Shown: positions 22,124-32,543 of the stretch, one piece after another
Numbering within the stretch: the first letter of the stretch is position 1
Layout of the letters: every line of letters starts with the position of its first letter
Source: Tubulanus polymorphus
Lineage: Eukaryota; Nemertea; Palaeonemertea; Tubulaniformes; Tubulanidae
DNA: 64,000 nucleotides
Direction of reading: 5' to 3'
NCBI RefSeq assembly: GCF_964204645.1
Contig: NC_134029.1
Location: 14,748,850 to 14,812,849 of the forward strand
Made by a program: the position numbers and the translations under genes
Notes under the pieces: model-generated
Seen by the model: the letters and a program-made list of their open reading frames with translations, nothing else
The model's database searches: none
What the model was told of the DNA's origin: nothing

Positions 22124-24728
22124 GTAAATACTAAGATATTATATTACCCTTGTAATTCCTATGATAAAACAAATCAACTTGTTATTTATTCCAAGCTAGC
22201 TACGGGTCATTTTGACCGATAGTATACAAGCTTGGTACAAATGTAGGGCATTACTTGCGGCAGAACCCTATGTAAAATTGGATTGATGCGATTCAAATTA
22301 AAGGATGCAATTGTTGACCAATTTTTTTCAATCTTGGTACAAAAACAGGACATCACAAAACCCTATTTAAATTTGGGTCGATTCAATTCAATTTATGCAG
22401 GGATCATTATCTTCCAATTTTTATCGGAATCCGATATTCAGGTTCTGAGATCTGTATAAATCCATTGAGATATTTGGGGGAGGGGGGTAGGTTGTGGGTC
22501 AATCTTGTCATGGACATCGACAATTCAATAAGACCGTAAAAGCGTCTTGGAGTATCGTTTTGTCGATCTCCGATATATTGCACAATAGCCTACTGCGGCT
22601 ATAAATAGTACAACATAACGTTCTAAAATAATGTGATCCACGGAAAATCAATACACAGTGTATATCTGAGTTCTACTGACTGCTGAGAACGACGTGGATT
22701 TATGGGACTCGAAACCAACAGAAAAACACCTGTCATAGATGGCGCAACTAACTGGCAGCTCTGTAAACAGTGGTAAACAATGAAAATGGCTGTCTGTTTA
22801 GAGTGATTTTATCGTTGATTTTGTGTAGTTCTACGGCCCAGAGTGCGTCCAGAGCACTAAAAAATTTACAATTGCTAGAAAAAAATTTTCCGGGGGACGT
22901 CCCCCATCCCAGCTTCGCACCTCCGTGCTTGCTTCTGGTGGTTGATGATACTACAGTCTACCTCGGTTGTAATGTAGAAGTCGGTGCCAGATAATTTGTA
23001 TGTTATAGCCGAAATACTGTATATGTATATACCCTAGAAACTTTGTTGTATCCAAATTGCTCCCCGTCTGTGCTACTTACTAAAAACTTGGTTGTACTGT
23101 TTAAATTATACTGACTCTGAACGGAGAGTGTATTTTGACAAATATAACCCGAAAATTGCATCATTCGCCATGATTTATGAAAAGCCGACAAGCTGGCCGT
23201 AGTGCGCATTGGGGCTCTTGTTTATATCTAGAATCGGAAAAATTCTGCGGTGGACCCCTAATCAAACTAATGATAAAAAAGTAGCCTTATGATAATGTTA
23301 TAATATTAATCAAAACTGAGAACTTTCGCTTTATTCTTTTAACCCTTTCAATACCACATAGTGTCTCCACTGCTGTACCGGAGGGAATTTAGGGGTTTAT
23401 AGGGTTATATTTGAAACTTCATAGGATAGTTACCAAGGTATCTGACACAGAAAATGTATATAGCATGTTGTTGATAACTTTTGGGCCAACAATTTAGACA
23501 TAAATAATTTGGATATAAGTGAACTTGAGGTCAAGGTCACATACTCCAAGATGGCCGCCATGAAAAAAATTCACAAAAAAGTTTCAGATAAACTGCTCTG
23601 TCTCCCAGAAAAATGCACTGATCTATTCAATTCAAACTGAAATTGTATGCTATATATCCTTACTTTATGTAGTAAAAATTTCAAAGCAATAGAACAACTA
23701 AAAAAATTTATTTTTCCACTCATTTACCAACTTCTCCACCAATATGTCGGAAGAATTGTCACTGATTTCATTTTCATCATCAAAATCATCGCTGGCACTA
23801 TAAACCTACTTTCTGACTAAGTCACATCATCTGAATTGCTGCTGTCATATTCGTTGTCACTCTCAATTTGTTCACTACCAAATTCCAAGTCACCAGCATC
23901 ACTGCCAGCATCATATACGAGCTGCTGAACTGTTTCATTCAGCCAAATTGTTTTTTTCATGGCTGTTGTTATCTTTGATTTTATGCAGATGGCAGCACCG
24001 GCTGATACTGATAGATATGCCCTTCTAAAAGAAGGGTTAAGTGATACCGTATCACATACGGTACGGGTATGCTAGCTTGTCAATTTTTACCGTATGCCAT
24101 ATGGTAGTGGGATTGAAAGGGTTAATATTTTACAGAGAAATGACAAGAACAACCTCAAAGACGCCATTTAAATTTCTGCCCTGAATACTATGAATTATCC
24201 AGCTATAGCAGAAGCATTAAAAAATGGTCTGATTTTGTCCAAATTGAAAACTTAATTTTGAGTGATCTCGCGTTGATTTTCAGGCTTGGGGCATTTGAGG
24301 CTCTGCCTCATACTAGTTAACTTCTGGGTTCTAAATTGGGTGGTTAAATGTAACTTGGTGAAATTTGGTGGATGGCTCATCCTAGATGGTACTTTTCATT
24401 CTTTGGCTATAACTCTGAAATGGATTGACTAATTGAAATTTTTATACCTTGGATTTTTCTAAGGACTGAGGGTAACTAATAAGACTGGGTTTTGGAGGAC
24501 AAGGTCATAGAAAGCTATTTTGTATTTTCCATTTCCACCTCCATAGATGTGTCAATAGACACTTAGGGTGTATATTACACTCAGGCATTTCAACTGATGC
24601 CGTAGCATCAGTCATCTTCAGCAACATTCTAGTTTCATTTTATTTACTTTGTTAATTTGAGATAGTCACGTGTATGGAAACAATCATTGCTCTTGTCCAT
24701 TATGAATGACTTGCTTTCTTCTTTCTAG
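22124..24728. other. DMXL intron with repeat fragments
   Basis: 22215-22410 holds two copies of a motif with TTGGTACAAAWGTAGGRCAT and AACCCTATKTAAAATTGG, shared with 26215-26600. 22985-23222 matches family B 3' sequence, ending CATTGGGGCTCTTGTT. The frame at 22770 (74 codons) overlaps repeat and is not supported. The rest is AT-rich without recognised features. Confidence 0.5.
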
Positions 24729-24848
24729 GAACTGTTGTCAATTGTGCCTGGTTTTTCGAAAGGTGAACCAGTTTGGAATGAGTTGAAACAGTTTGGTATT
24801 GGATGGTGGGTCACAAACATAAATGTGCTACGAAGATGTATTGAAAAG
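24729..24848 (+). CDS. DMXL2: DMXL exon, Rav1-type domain
   Basis: The 120-bp exon, phase 0 in and out, lies between TTTCTAG and AAAAG|GTATGA. It encodes ELLSIVPGFSKGEPVWNELK, then QFGIGWWVTNINVLRRCIEK. The GWWV.N...LRRCIEK block is diagnostic of DMXL/Rav1 proteins. Confidence 0.96.
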
Positions 24849-25188
24849 GTATGACTGATGTGAAATTTTCTATCCTACATAACAAATAAACTGGTTCCAT
24901 CGATCATAACATTTGAAACCTTATAGGACCAAGCCACTCTAATCCCTCATCTCGTGTTCTTGTTTTGTCCAATTCCCAGTGTATGATATTAATCCATTCA
25001 AGCTGGCCAAACTGCAAGAAATATGTTTCCAACTGAAACATTTTCTAATTGTAGTGAAGATATCTTTTCAGTCTTTGAAAGTGGTCCTGCCCTACAATTC
25101 CACCCTGGATGACTGCATAATTCATATAAACTCCAATGCTATACTGCCATATATACTGCTATATATGCTACCCTGCCTGATTTTTAGG

Positions 25189-26065
25189 CCAGCCATAGGC
25201 TGAGCCTATTACTATACAAATGGAGCAAATTTTAATGACATGGTTTCCAGAGTAAAGGCTCTTTGACTGTGCAACTGAGCATATATTCATACAAATCATT
25301 CATTTAAGCATTATCCATTCTCCAACCCCCATGAAGCTGAATTTTGAAACTGGGCCTCGTTGAAATTTATATGAGCTTTTTCTGATTCTGAAAATCTGAT
25401 TGCAAAAATATCTGTTTTTAAAAAGCCAATCAGAAAGCAGACTCCTCTATGATTGGATCAGCAGGTGTTCACATGAACCTGCGGTATCGTCTACCGTTTT
25501 ACTTCCGGGTTTCATTTTAAAATCTAAAATTGTATTTCAATATCGATTTCTGTGAAATCTTTAGTTGATTTGGTTTTGGGAGGAATATTTTTATTTGCAC
25601 CACAGAAAATATCATTGACAATTGTGCAAAGTCCGGGAAAAATAGCTTTTTCTCAAATCGGATGGATGACCTTGATATGCTAATTAGCCATGAGCTAACT
25701 GTTTTTATTAATTTTATTCTGCAAAAAAATATCAAATCCAATTAAATTTTACTTTATTGAACAAGGTAAAACAGCGAATCCAATTAAATTTTGTTTTATG
25801 GAGCAAATTTCAGAAAATTCAATTTATTCCGCATTCAAATCAATAAGACCATGGGAAAAGTTTTATCTGAGGTATTTTACATGCCAGCTCCAGTCGCTGT
25901 CTGTGCTACTTATGAAAACACGATTGAATTGTGTAAATTATTAGCCTGGGATTGACTACTATGAGCTGGAAGTGTATTTGGACAAATTTAACCCACAGAA
26001 TGCATCATTCGCCATTTTGTGAAGAGCTGACAGGCTGGCGATAGTGCCCCTTGGGGCTCTTGTTG
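25189..26065 (+). repeat. Dispersed repeat family B, longest copy
   Basis: Starts AGGCCAGCCATAGGCTGAGC and CTATTACTATACAAATGGAG, continues with the shared blocks listed for 6500-7000, and ends GCCCCTTGGGGCTCTTGTT. The same start is found at 61043, and the same end at 23205-23222 and 59815-59834. A repeat unit of roughly 850-900 bp with no coding capacity is implied. Confidence 0.75.
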
Positions 26066-26214
26066 TTACAAAGATTATACACATATCTTTGAAAACGACA
26101 AAATTATACCGACATCCCAATATATCAACAATGACAATTGTACCGGAAACAATTGGGGCAAAAAATCTTGTTGCAACTCTGGTGTGAGAACTTTAAATGG
26201 CAGGTTATTGGGCA

Positions 26215-26650
26215 ATAGTTGGTGACCGATTCATTTCAAACTTTGTACACAAGTAGGATATCACTTGGGCCAGAACCCTATTTAAAATTGGGTTGATTTG
26301 ATTCATATTCTGGCCACCAGGGGGCCGACATGAAAAACAACGTTAATAACCATTAAAGCTGCAATTGTTGACTGTTTTCAAACTTGGTACACAAGTAAGG
26401 TATCACTTGGCCCCGAATCCTATTTAAAATTGGATCAATTCGATTTGAGTAATGGCCACCAGGGGGCCTACATGAAAAATTAAGTTAATAGTTGACCGAT
26501 TAATTTAAAACTTGGTACACAAGTAGGGTATCACTTGGGCCAGAACCCTATTTAAAATTTGGTCGATTCGATTCAAATTATTACTAGAGGCTGCAATCGT
26601 TGACCGATTCAAATTAAGGCAATCAGGGGAAAACAGCCTAGAGGCTGTTA
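26215..26650. repeat. Three degenerate tandem units of an approximately 120-bp repeat
   Basis: CACAAGTAGGGTATCACTTG, then GGCCAGAACCCTATTTAAAA and TTGATTCGATTC, recur about every 120 bp near 26235, 26375 and 26500. A divergent pair is at 22215-22410. Confidence 0.7.
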
Positions 26651-26753
26651 CTGTTGATAAATTATTTACACTTTGTACATATATTCTCTAATATCATTCT
26701 TATAGAAATAATTGTGGCCATCCAGAAAAGGTGAAATAAACGTTTCCTAGTTC

Positions 26754-27750
26754 ATTAGCCCACTTGGGACTTTAGTCCCAGCGGGCTATTGCGTTCACTG
26801 TTCGTCCGTCCGTCTGTAGACGGAATCCAGTTATTTTGTTAAGTTTTGAAGACGCTTCAATTTAATATCTTGATATTTGGGTTACACATGAACCTACACT
26901 AGACACACCTTCAGCCCAAAAACTGGCCCTGTCAGAATCAAGATGACCAACTGGCAGCCATTGTTGTCTGCCAGAATCGGCACTTTTTACACGTTTTTGA
27001 ACTTTTTGAGAGAGATTTTGATGCCTTGATCAATTACCTTAATCTTTTTTGTATATTTGAAACCCCATATACGTTTACATGTTTTATACCTGAGACAGGT
27101 ATTTTTGATCAGCCAATTATGACGCAATTGGCGGCCATCTTGGTGTCATTTGTACTCTTTCGTAGGTGGGAAAAAGTTTTTCGACATTATATTGATACCT
27201 AAGCATATTTTGTTACAACAATGAATTAGAAAGTTGTAGCTTATAACATGTTCTATGTTTGTGGTGAGTTTCAAGTTCATTGGTTTTTGTATATGGCCAC
27301 CAGGGGGCGTTGAATAATAAATATCTTAGTATTTCTATATTATATTTGTACCAATACATATTTTGTTACCACAATCAATTGCAGAGTTGTAGCTCATGAC
27401 ATTGTCTATGATTGTGGTGAGTTTTAAGGAAATAAGTTTTCTATATAGTCACCAGGGTTGAATAGTAGAATAACCTAGTATTTCCTTATTATATTGGTAC
27501 CTAGGCATATTTTGTTACCATGATCAATTGCAAAGTTGTAGTTCATGACATGTTCTATGATTGTAATTGTTCTATGATGACAAGGTTATTGGGTTTTGAA
27601 TATGGTCACCAGGGGGCGTTTAATAGTAGAATAACTTAGAATTTCATATTAAATTGGTAACGAGGCATATTTTGTTATCACAATCAATTACAAAATCGTA
27701 GCTGCTTTACATGCTCTATGATTGTGGTTAGTTTCAAGGTCATTGGTTTT
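26754..27750 (+). repeat. Dispersed repeat family A, head plus four internal modules
   Basis: Starts TAGCCCACTTGGGACTTTAG and TCCCAGCGGGCTATTGCGTT, a self-complementary hairpin, then a second hairpin CCGTCTGTAGACGGA. The body follows, then four successive modules of about 145 bp beginning near 27194, 27344, 27484 and 27647 (TTGGTACCTAGGCATATTTT type). The copy breaks off at 27750, where GGTTTACCTTTGT starts another repeat. Confidence 0.85.
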
Positions 27751-27912
27751 TGGTTTACCTTTGTCAGTAGTATGAGCTTGGCATTGAGCCAATTCATGTA
27801 AAATCATGGTACGTTTTTTTATGTGAGCATTTTTTTCATTGGTTCTCGGGTTAAATGACGTATAATTGATGCGATTGAAGACATGATGAACCTCCATCCA
27901 TGACATGGTCAA
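27751..27912. repeat. Dispersed repeat family E copy
   Basis: GGTTTACCTTTGTCAGTAG, GTGAGCATTTTTTTCATTGG and TTGAAGACATGATGAACCTC are shared in order with 47232-47400. The minus-strand 74-codon frame here is part of the repeat. Confidence 0.7.
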
Positions 27913-28737
27913 CTTTGTTAAGATTCGACAAAAACTGTCTTTGGCGGGAATAGTCTTAGCTCTCGCATATAAAATTGCAATGACCTCGATTAGGGGGGCG
28001 TCGTCTCTACGAGCGAATGTGATTGGCTATTTTTTGGATATACGGGGAATTCCTGCGCTACTAAAATAATTATAGGAAAGCCATTAATGGCGAACGTTTC
28101 ATTGGACTAGGTGCGTATATGTGCGAATCTTAAATGCTCATTGCTGGTGAGGATATAATTATTTCACATATCGCCATAGGTATTGTTTCGTTTTAATACC
28201 CGGTGATTGTATTGATAGAGATCGAAGTGAAGCGAATATTCACTACACAAGGCCTCCACGTGTGCGCGGGAGCGCTAACATTAGACTGTAGCACACACTA
28301 ACACATGCTCATACAGACTACCATGTCGTGTGACGCTGCTTGGCGCGTGCACGTTTGGTATGATAACAGGCTGAATAATCATCGTAGCATCGTAGCGCTG
28401 TGTTTTCTGTTTGATAGAATTGGTGATAAATTGTAATTTGTTGTGACCTGAAAATACTAAGCAGCAAACTATCTCATACTATGCCCCGGTGTTTTAGCTT
28501 CCGCGGCCATACATTGGAAGAGGTTTCGTTTCCAAGACTCAATAATTAGCCACCCTCTGATATGTGACATCATATGAATTTTATTTGAATATTTTTTCAT
28601 GTTGTGAAAAATATTTTTTTGAAAATATATAATAGTTTCCAATGCCGCGCCTACCTGAACCCTTCGAAATTTTGGACGTAGACCATAAACAAATATTTAT
28701 CTTTGGTTTTATTTGACTACAAAATAATTCTTGAAGA
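27913..28737. other. Intron left of the palindromic element, nothing recognised
   Basis: Mixed-composition sequence with GC-rich patches (28240-28340). No gene, RNA or repeat could be assigned. Confidence 0.35.
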
Positions 28738-28743
28738 AAGATA
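28738..28743. repeat. Target-site duplication AAGATA, left
   Basis: AAGATA abuts the left terminus of the palindromic element and is repeated at 34652-34657 directly after its right terminus. Six-base duplications are characteristic of Polinton/Maverick integration. Confidence 0.85.
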
Positions 28744-29096
28744 AGTAATAGGGGTAATGGGCTTTCAAATCAAAGGTCGAACGGTCGAGCTCATAAAAAA
28801 TTTAAAATATGAAAATAATAACAATTTCTACTTGAATTAGTCGCGAAACTCATAAAAAATGAAAAATAATTCTCACACACTCAAATTTATTTTTCATTTT
28901 TGCTCGCTAGAAAAAAGTGCGAGTAAAGTGTGAGTGAAATAAATTCGAGTGTGTGAGAATTATTTTTCATTTTTTATGAGTTTCACTCCTAATTCACTCC
29001 TTATTCAAGTAGAAATTGTTATTATTTTCATATTTTTCATTTTTTATGAGCTCGACCATTCAACCTTTAACCTGAAAGCCCATTACCCCTATTACT
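28744..29096. repeat. Left terminal nested inverted repeat
   Basis: The left end is itself a foldback: it starts AGTAATAGGGGTAATGGGC at 28744 and ends GCCCATTACCCCTATTACT at 29096, with two mostly complementary halves of about 170 bp meeting near 28912-28926. The inner half is diverged and the outer half matches the far right end of the element exactly over its first 46 bases. Confidence 0.85.
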
Positions 29097-29216
29097 CTTA
29101 AAATATTCATATACATGAATAAAATATATATGAATAACATATAAATTGATAGATTATTCAATATAAAAGTGTGAGTGAAATAATTCATATTTAAAACAGT
29201 GAATATTTATATTTGA

Positions 29217-29876
29217 ATGAGTTTTAATAAAAGTTTTGTTATTAAAATGAAGACAGAAGAAGAACCCAACTTTAAAATCGAAATAAAAGAAACCAATAAA
29301 TCATTTTCATTATTTAACATTAAAAATTATATTTCAGCAACAAATTTAGTGTCCGCAAGGTATTATAAAATTGATGACATTGCTATGATTAATCAAATAT
29401 CATCAAATGAAACATATTTAATTACTGAACTAATTGATACTTTTGATAATGGAATAAAAAATCCTAAAATATTCAATACAGTTTTAAATTTTAAAGGAAC
29501 TTTAGATGAAAACATAATTAATATTCTTAAAACTCCTTTCAATGAAAGAAATGATGATATAATACTTACAAAAGATTACAATGATTTGATTAACTTAAGA
29601 ATTGAAAAAAGACAATTATATTATTTCAATTTTGATAATAAACAAATTATCTATAATGAAAATTCATCAAATATTGGAATTCAATGTGAATTAGATAATG
29701 AAAAATCATATAAAGATATTGCAGTTCAATGTAATTTAGATGATGAATTTAGAAAATTCAATCCTAATGAAAAAGTGCATTGTTATTGCGGAGGTAAATA
29801 CTTAAAATCACATAAATCAAAGCATTATGAAACAAACATAAAAACTGGCGTAAAGAGTAACAATTCTACGTTATAA
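29217..29876 (+). CDS. Element protein 1, zinc-finger protein, left copy (C-terminus frameshifted)
   Basis: A 219-residue frame from ATG 29217. The first 207 residues differ from the right-arm copy at only a few positions (for example Ile/Thr 39, Ala/Thr 56, Thr/Ser 118, Gly/Ala 163) and one Glu in the EEE run. The protein is rich in Lys, Asn, Ile, Asp and Glu, with no signal peptide or membrane segment. It contains two similar QCxLD segments (about residues 165 and 181) and CYCGGKYLKSHKSKH near the end. A 4-base deletion (ATTA) relative to the right arm shifts the last residues, removing the final zinc-finger histidine. Function is unknown. Similar C-terminal CxCGGKY...H...H fingers occur in proteins of large DNA viruses and virophage/Polinton-like elements (family knowledge, not checked here). 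Confidence 0.75.
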   Translation: MSFNKSFVIKMKTEEEPNFKIEIKETNKSFSLFNIKNYISATNLVSARYYKIDDIAMINQISSNETYLITELIDTFDNGIKNPKIFNTVLNFKGTLDENIINILKTPFNERNDDIILTKDYNDLINLRIEKRQLYYFNFDNKQIIYNENSSNIGIQCELDNEKSYKDIAVQCNLDDEFRKFNPNEKVHCYCGGKYLKSHKSKHYETNIKTGVKSNNSTL

Positions 29877-29912
29877 TTATTGAATTGAGTTAAATGATTT
29901 AAATATCTAATA

Positions 29913-30398
29913 GACTGTTGAAATGATAAATTGTTTGACAGTTGAAATGATAAATTGTTTGACAGTTGAAATGATAAATTGTTTGACAGTTGAAATGATA
30001 AATTGTTTGACAGTTGAAATGATAAATTGTTTGACAGCTGAAATGATAAATTGTTCCACAGTTGAAATGTTAAATTGTTCGACGGTTGAAATGATAAATT
30101 TTTTGACGGTTGAAATGATAAATTGTTTGACGGTTGAAATGGTAAATTGTTTGACGGTTGAAATGTTAAATTGTTTGACAGTTGAAATGTTAAATTGTTT
30201 GACAGTTGAAATGTTAAATTGTTTGACGGTTGAAATGATAAATTGTTTGACGGTTGAAATGATAAATTGTTTGACGGTTGAAATGATAAATTGTTTGACA
30301 GTTGAAATGATAAATTGTTTGGCAGTTGAAATGATAAATTGTTTGACAGTTGAAATGATAAATTGTTTGACAGTTGAAATGTTAAATTGTTTGGCTGT
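29913..30398. repeat. 24-bp minisatellite, left arm, about 20 copies
   Basis: A unit of the form GTTGAAATGATAAATTGTTT plus GACA repeats head to tail, with few variants (CAGTTG/CGGTTG, ATGATAA/ATGTTAA, TGTTCGAC). Because 24 is divisible by three and this frame has no stop, it is open as an 8-residue repeat MINCLTVE from 29923 to 30417. Whether this is translated is unknown. The right arm has about 44 copies. Confidence 0.92.
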
Positions 30399-30417
30399 AA
30401 ATATAATTGTTATTTGA
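29923..30417 (+). CDS. Open repeat frame MINCLTVE, left copy (164 residues)
   Basis: The frame consists of about 20 repeats of M(I/L)NC(L/S)(T/A)VE, ending MLNCLAVNIIVI. Each repeat has one cysteine and one acidic residue, so a translated product would be a cysteine-periodic fibrous protein. The opposite frame is open as well in the right arm (LSFQLSNN repeats), so openness may simply reflect a stop-free 24-mer. Codon use cannot discriminate. It may be coding, but I rate that as uncertain. Confidence 0.35.
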   Translation: MINCLTVEMINCLTVEMINCLTVEMINCLTVEMINCLTAEMINCSTVEMLNCSTVEMINFLTVEMINCLTVEMVNCLTVEMLNCLTVEMLNCLTVEMLNCLTVEMINCLTVEMINCLTVEMINCLTVEMINCLAVEMINCLTVEMINCLTVEMLNCLAVNIIVI

Positions 30418-30517
30418 TTTAATCATTTAAAAGTTTAATATTTTTAAAATGATTATGAAATATTTAATTAAAAACTAGCAAATAATTTATAAACTGTTTA
30501 ATTTTTCTCTTAAATAA

Positions 30518-30736
30518 ATGGATGGTTTCATCCCAACTGGGAAAAGTGATTTGAAACATTATTTAGTAGCAGGCGGATTAATATTGGCTGCGCTTATCTT
30601 TTATTATGAAAATATCAGTAAGGATTTGATAAATGAAAATATAAAATTGAGCAAGAAATTAAAGAAGTTAAATGGAAACAATCACAGAAATAAAAAGAAT
30701 AAAAAAGTTAATGATTTAAATGATTTGGAGGATTAA
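30518..30736 (+). CDS. Element protein 2, 72-residue single-pass membrane protein, left copy
   Basis: ATG at 30518, TAA at 30734-30736. The protein starts MDGFIPTGKSDLKHYLVAGG; residues 15-31 (YLVAGGLILAALIFYY) form a transmembrane segment, followed by a highly basic, Asn/Lys-rich tail and an acidic end (DLNDLED). Its sequence is identical to the right-arm copy, although neighbouring non-coding sequence has diverged, which suggests purifying selection or recent gene conversion. No family is recognised. Small membrane proteins with basic tails occur among Polinton/adintovirus accessory genes, but that is an analogy only. Confidence 0.7.
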   Translation: MDGFIPTGKSDLKHYLVAGGLILAALIFYYENISKDLINENIKLSKKLKKLNGNNHRNKKNKKVNDLNDLED

Positions 30737-30783
30737 AACAACATCTTTTAATTTAATTTATTCAATATATTTTGTCTATAAAA

Positions 30784-31089
30784 ATGAGTGAAAATAAGGT
30801 ATTAGAAATATTACATCTAATATATAAAAATCAACAGAATATTAAATCAATTATTATGATTTCAGGTTTATTTTCATTCTCAGTTTATACTATAAAACAG
30901 TTGTTAGAATTCTATGATTGCTGTAAAATTAGATACACTGAATTAATAGAAAATATGAATTATATTTCAGATAGATTGAATAATATTAAATGCTGTGAAA
31001 TATGCAATAAAAGATATAAAAATAAAAAATCATTAAGGAATCACATGTATCTTCACGAACTTGATGAAAAATTATATGAATCAAAATAA
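30784..31089 (+). CDS. Element protein 3, membrane plus C2H2 zinc finger, left copy
   Basis: The ATG at 30784 is preferred (MSENKVLEIL...); an in-frame TTG 12 bases upstream is not needed. The product is 101 residues. Residues 22-37 (SIIMISGLFSFSVYTI) are hydrophobic and probably membrane-spanning. A helical, charged stretch follows, then a classical C2H2 finger: C71, C74, H87, H91 in CEICNKRYKNKKSLRNHMYL. It is identical in both arms. The combination of a short membrane segment and one C2H2 finger is unusual. No function is assigned. Confidence 0.7.
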   Translation: MSENKVLEILHLIYKNQQNIKSIIMISGLFSFSVYTIKQLLEFYDCCKIRYTELIENMNYISDRLNNIKCCEICNKRYKNKKSLRNHMYLHELDEKLYESK

Positions 31090-31480
31090 GAAATCGACTG
31101 TTAAATTAGCTGAAAATATAAAATATATTAGTTGAAATGTATGAAAATGAGTAAATTATATTTATGTTAAAAAAGGAGGGTTGAGGTATCAATGTATTAA
31201 ATACGTATTAAATACGTACCAAATACGTATTAATGGTATTTAATACATTAATATGTATTTAATACATATTATGTTTTATTTCTGAAAATGAAGTAACAGA
31301 AGTAATTTATGTTTTAATTCATTCAAGTATGATATTTTAAATTCTTTACATTTGACTACGATAATACGAGAGTGATATTGGTTAGTTGGCTTATTCAATA
31401 AGAGAAACAATGAAATAATACAAGAGTGATACTAACAGTTAAAGTTATTGAATTTCTTGTTAAATCTATTTGAATTCTAG
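31090..31480. other. Left inner non-coding arm of the palindrome
   Basis: Contains a run of ATACGTATTAAATACGTA-like palindromic hexamers (31190-31275) and no gene. About 40 bases near 31235-31290 are not matched in the right arm. Confidence 0.7.
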
Positions 31481-31521
31481 TCAATTCTTGTTAACCAATA
31501 GCGCCAATAGAAATCAAAAAG
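31481..31521. other. 41-bp asymmetric centre of the palindrome
   Basis: The only part of the element not repeated in the opposite arm. It contains AACCAATAGCGCCAATAGAA. It is the turn-around point expected for a snap-back genome. Confidence 0.85.
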
Positions 31522-31871
31522 CTAGAATTCAAATAGATTTAACAAGAAATTCAATAACTTTAACTGTTAGTATCACTCTTGTATTATTTCATTGTTTCTC
31601 TTATTGAATAAGCCAACTAACTAATATCACTCTCGTATTATCCTAGTCAAATGTAAAGAATTTAAAATATCATACTTGAATGAATTAAAACATAAATTAC
31701 TTCTGAAGTATTACTTTTAAATACCATTAATACGTATTTGGTACGTATTTAATACGTATTTAATACATTGATACCTCAACCCTCCTTTTTTAACATAAAT
31801 ATAATTTACTCATTTTCATACATTTCAACTAATATATTTTTGTATTTTCAGCTAATTAAACAGTCGATTTC
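31522..31871. other. Right inner non-coding arm of the palindrome
   Basis: Inverted copy of 31090-31480 with scattered substitutions and one deletion of about 40 bases. Confidence 0.7.
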
Positions 31872-32177
31872 TTATTTTGATTCATATAATTTTTCATCAA
31901 GTTCGTGAAGATACATGTGATTCCTTAATGATTTTTTATTTTTATATCTTTTATTGCATATTTCACAGCATTTAATATTATTCAATCTATCTGAAATATA
32001 ATTCATATTTTCTATTAATTCAGTGTATCTAATTTTACAGCAATCATAGAATTCTAACAACTGTTTTATAGTATAAACTGAGAATGAAAATAAACCTGAA
32101 ATCATAATAATTGATTTAATATTCTGTTGATTTTTATATATTAGATGTAATATTTCTAATACCTTATTTTCACTCAT
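31872..32177 (-). CDS. Element protein 3, membrane plus C2H2 zinc finger, right copy
   Basis: Mirror copy of the 30784-31089 gene, encoding the same 101 residues without any change, including the C71/C74/H87/H91 finger. The gene reads toward the centre of the element. Confidence 0.7.
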   Translation of the reverse strand: MSENKVLEILHLIYKNQQNIKSIIMISGLFSFSVYTIKQLLEFYDCCKIRYTELIENMNYISDRLNNIKCCEICNKRYKNKKSLRNHMYLHELDEKLYESK

Positions 32178-32224
32178 TTTTATAGACAAAATATATTGAA
32201 TAAATTAAATTAAAAGATGTTGTT

Positions 32225-32443
32225 TTAATCCTCCAAATCATTTAAATCATTAACTTTTTTATTCTTTTTATTTCTGTGATTGTTTCCATTTAACTTCTTT
32301 AATTTCTTGCTCAATTTTATATTTTCATTTATCAAATCCTTACTGATATTTTCATAATAAAAGATAAGCGCAGCCAATATTAATCCGCCTGCTACTAAAT
32401 AATGTTTCAAATCACTTTTCCCAGTTGGGATGAAACCATCCAT
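32225..32443 (-). CDS. Element protein 2, 72-residue membrane protein, right copy
   Basis: Mirror copy of 30518-30736, identical in protein sequence, 47 bases from the neighbouring protein 3 frame. The short spacing of proteins 2 and 3 in both arms suggests they could be expressed from one transcript. Confidence 0.7.
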   Translation of the reverse strand: MDGFIPTGKSDLKHYLVAGGLILAALIFYYENISKDLINENIKLSKKLKKLNGNNHRNKKNKKVNDLNDLED

Positions 32444-32543
32444 TTATTTAAGAGAAAAATTAAACAGTTTATTAAATATTTGCTAGTTTTTAATTAAATA
32501 TTTCATAATCATTTTAAAAATATTAAACTTTTAAATGATTAAA

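Noticed and set aside
29913-30398. CRISPR-like array
   Set aside because: Units are contiguous 24-bp repeats without spacers, in animal DNA.
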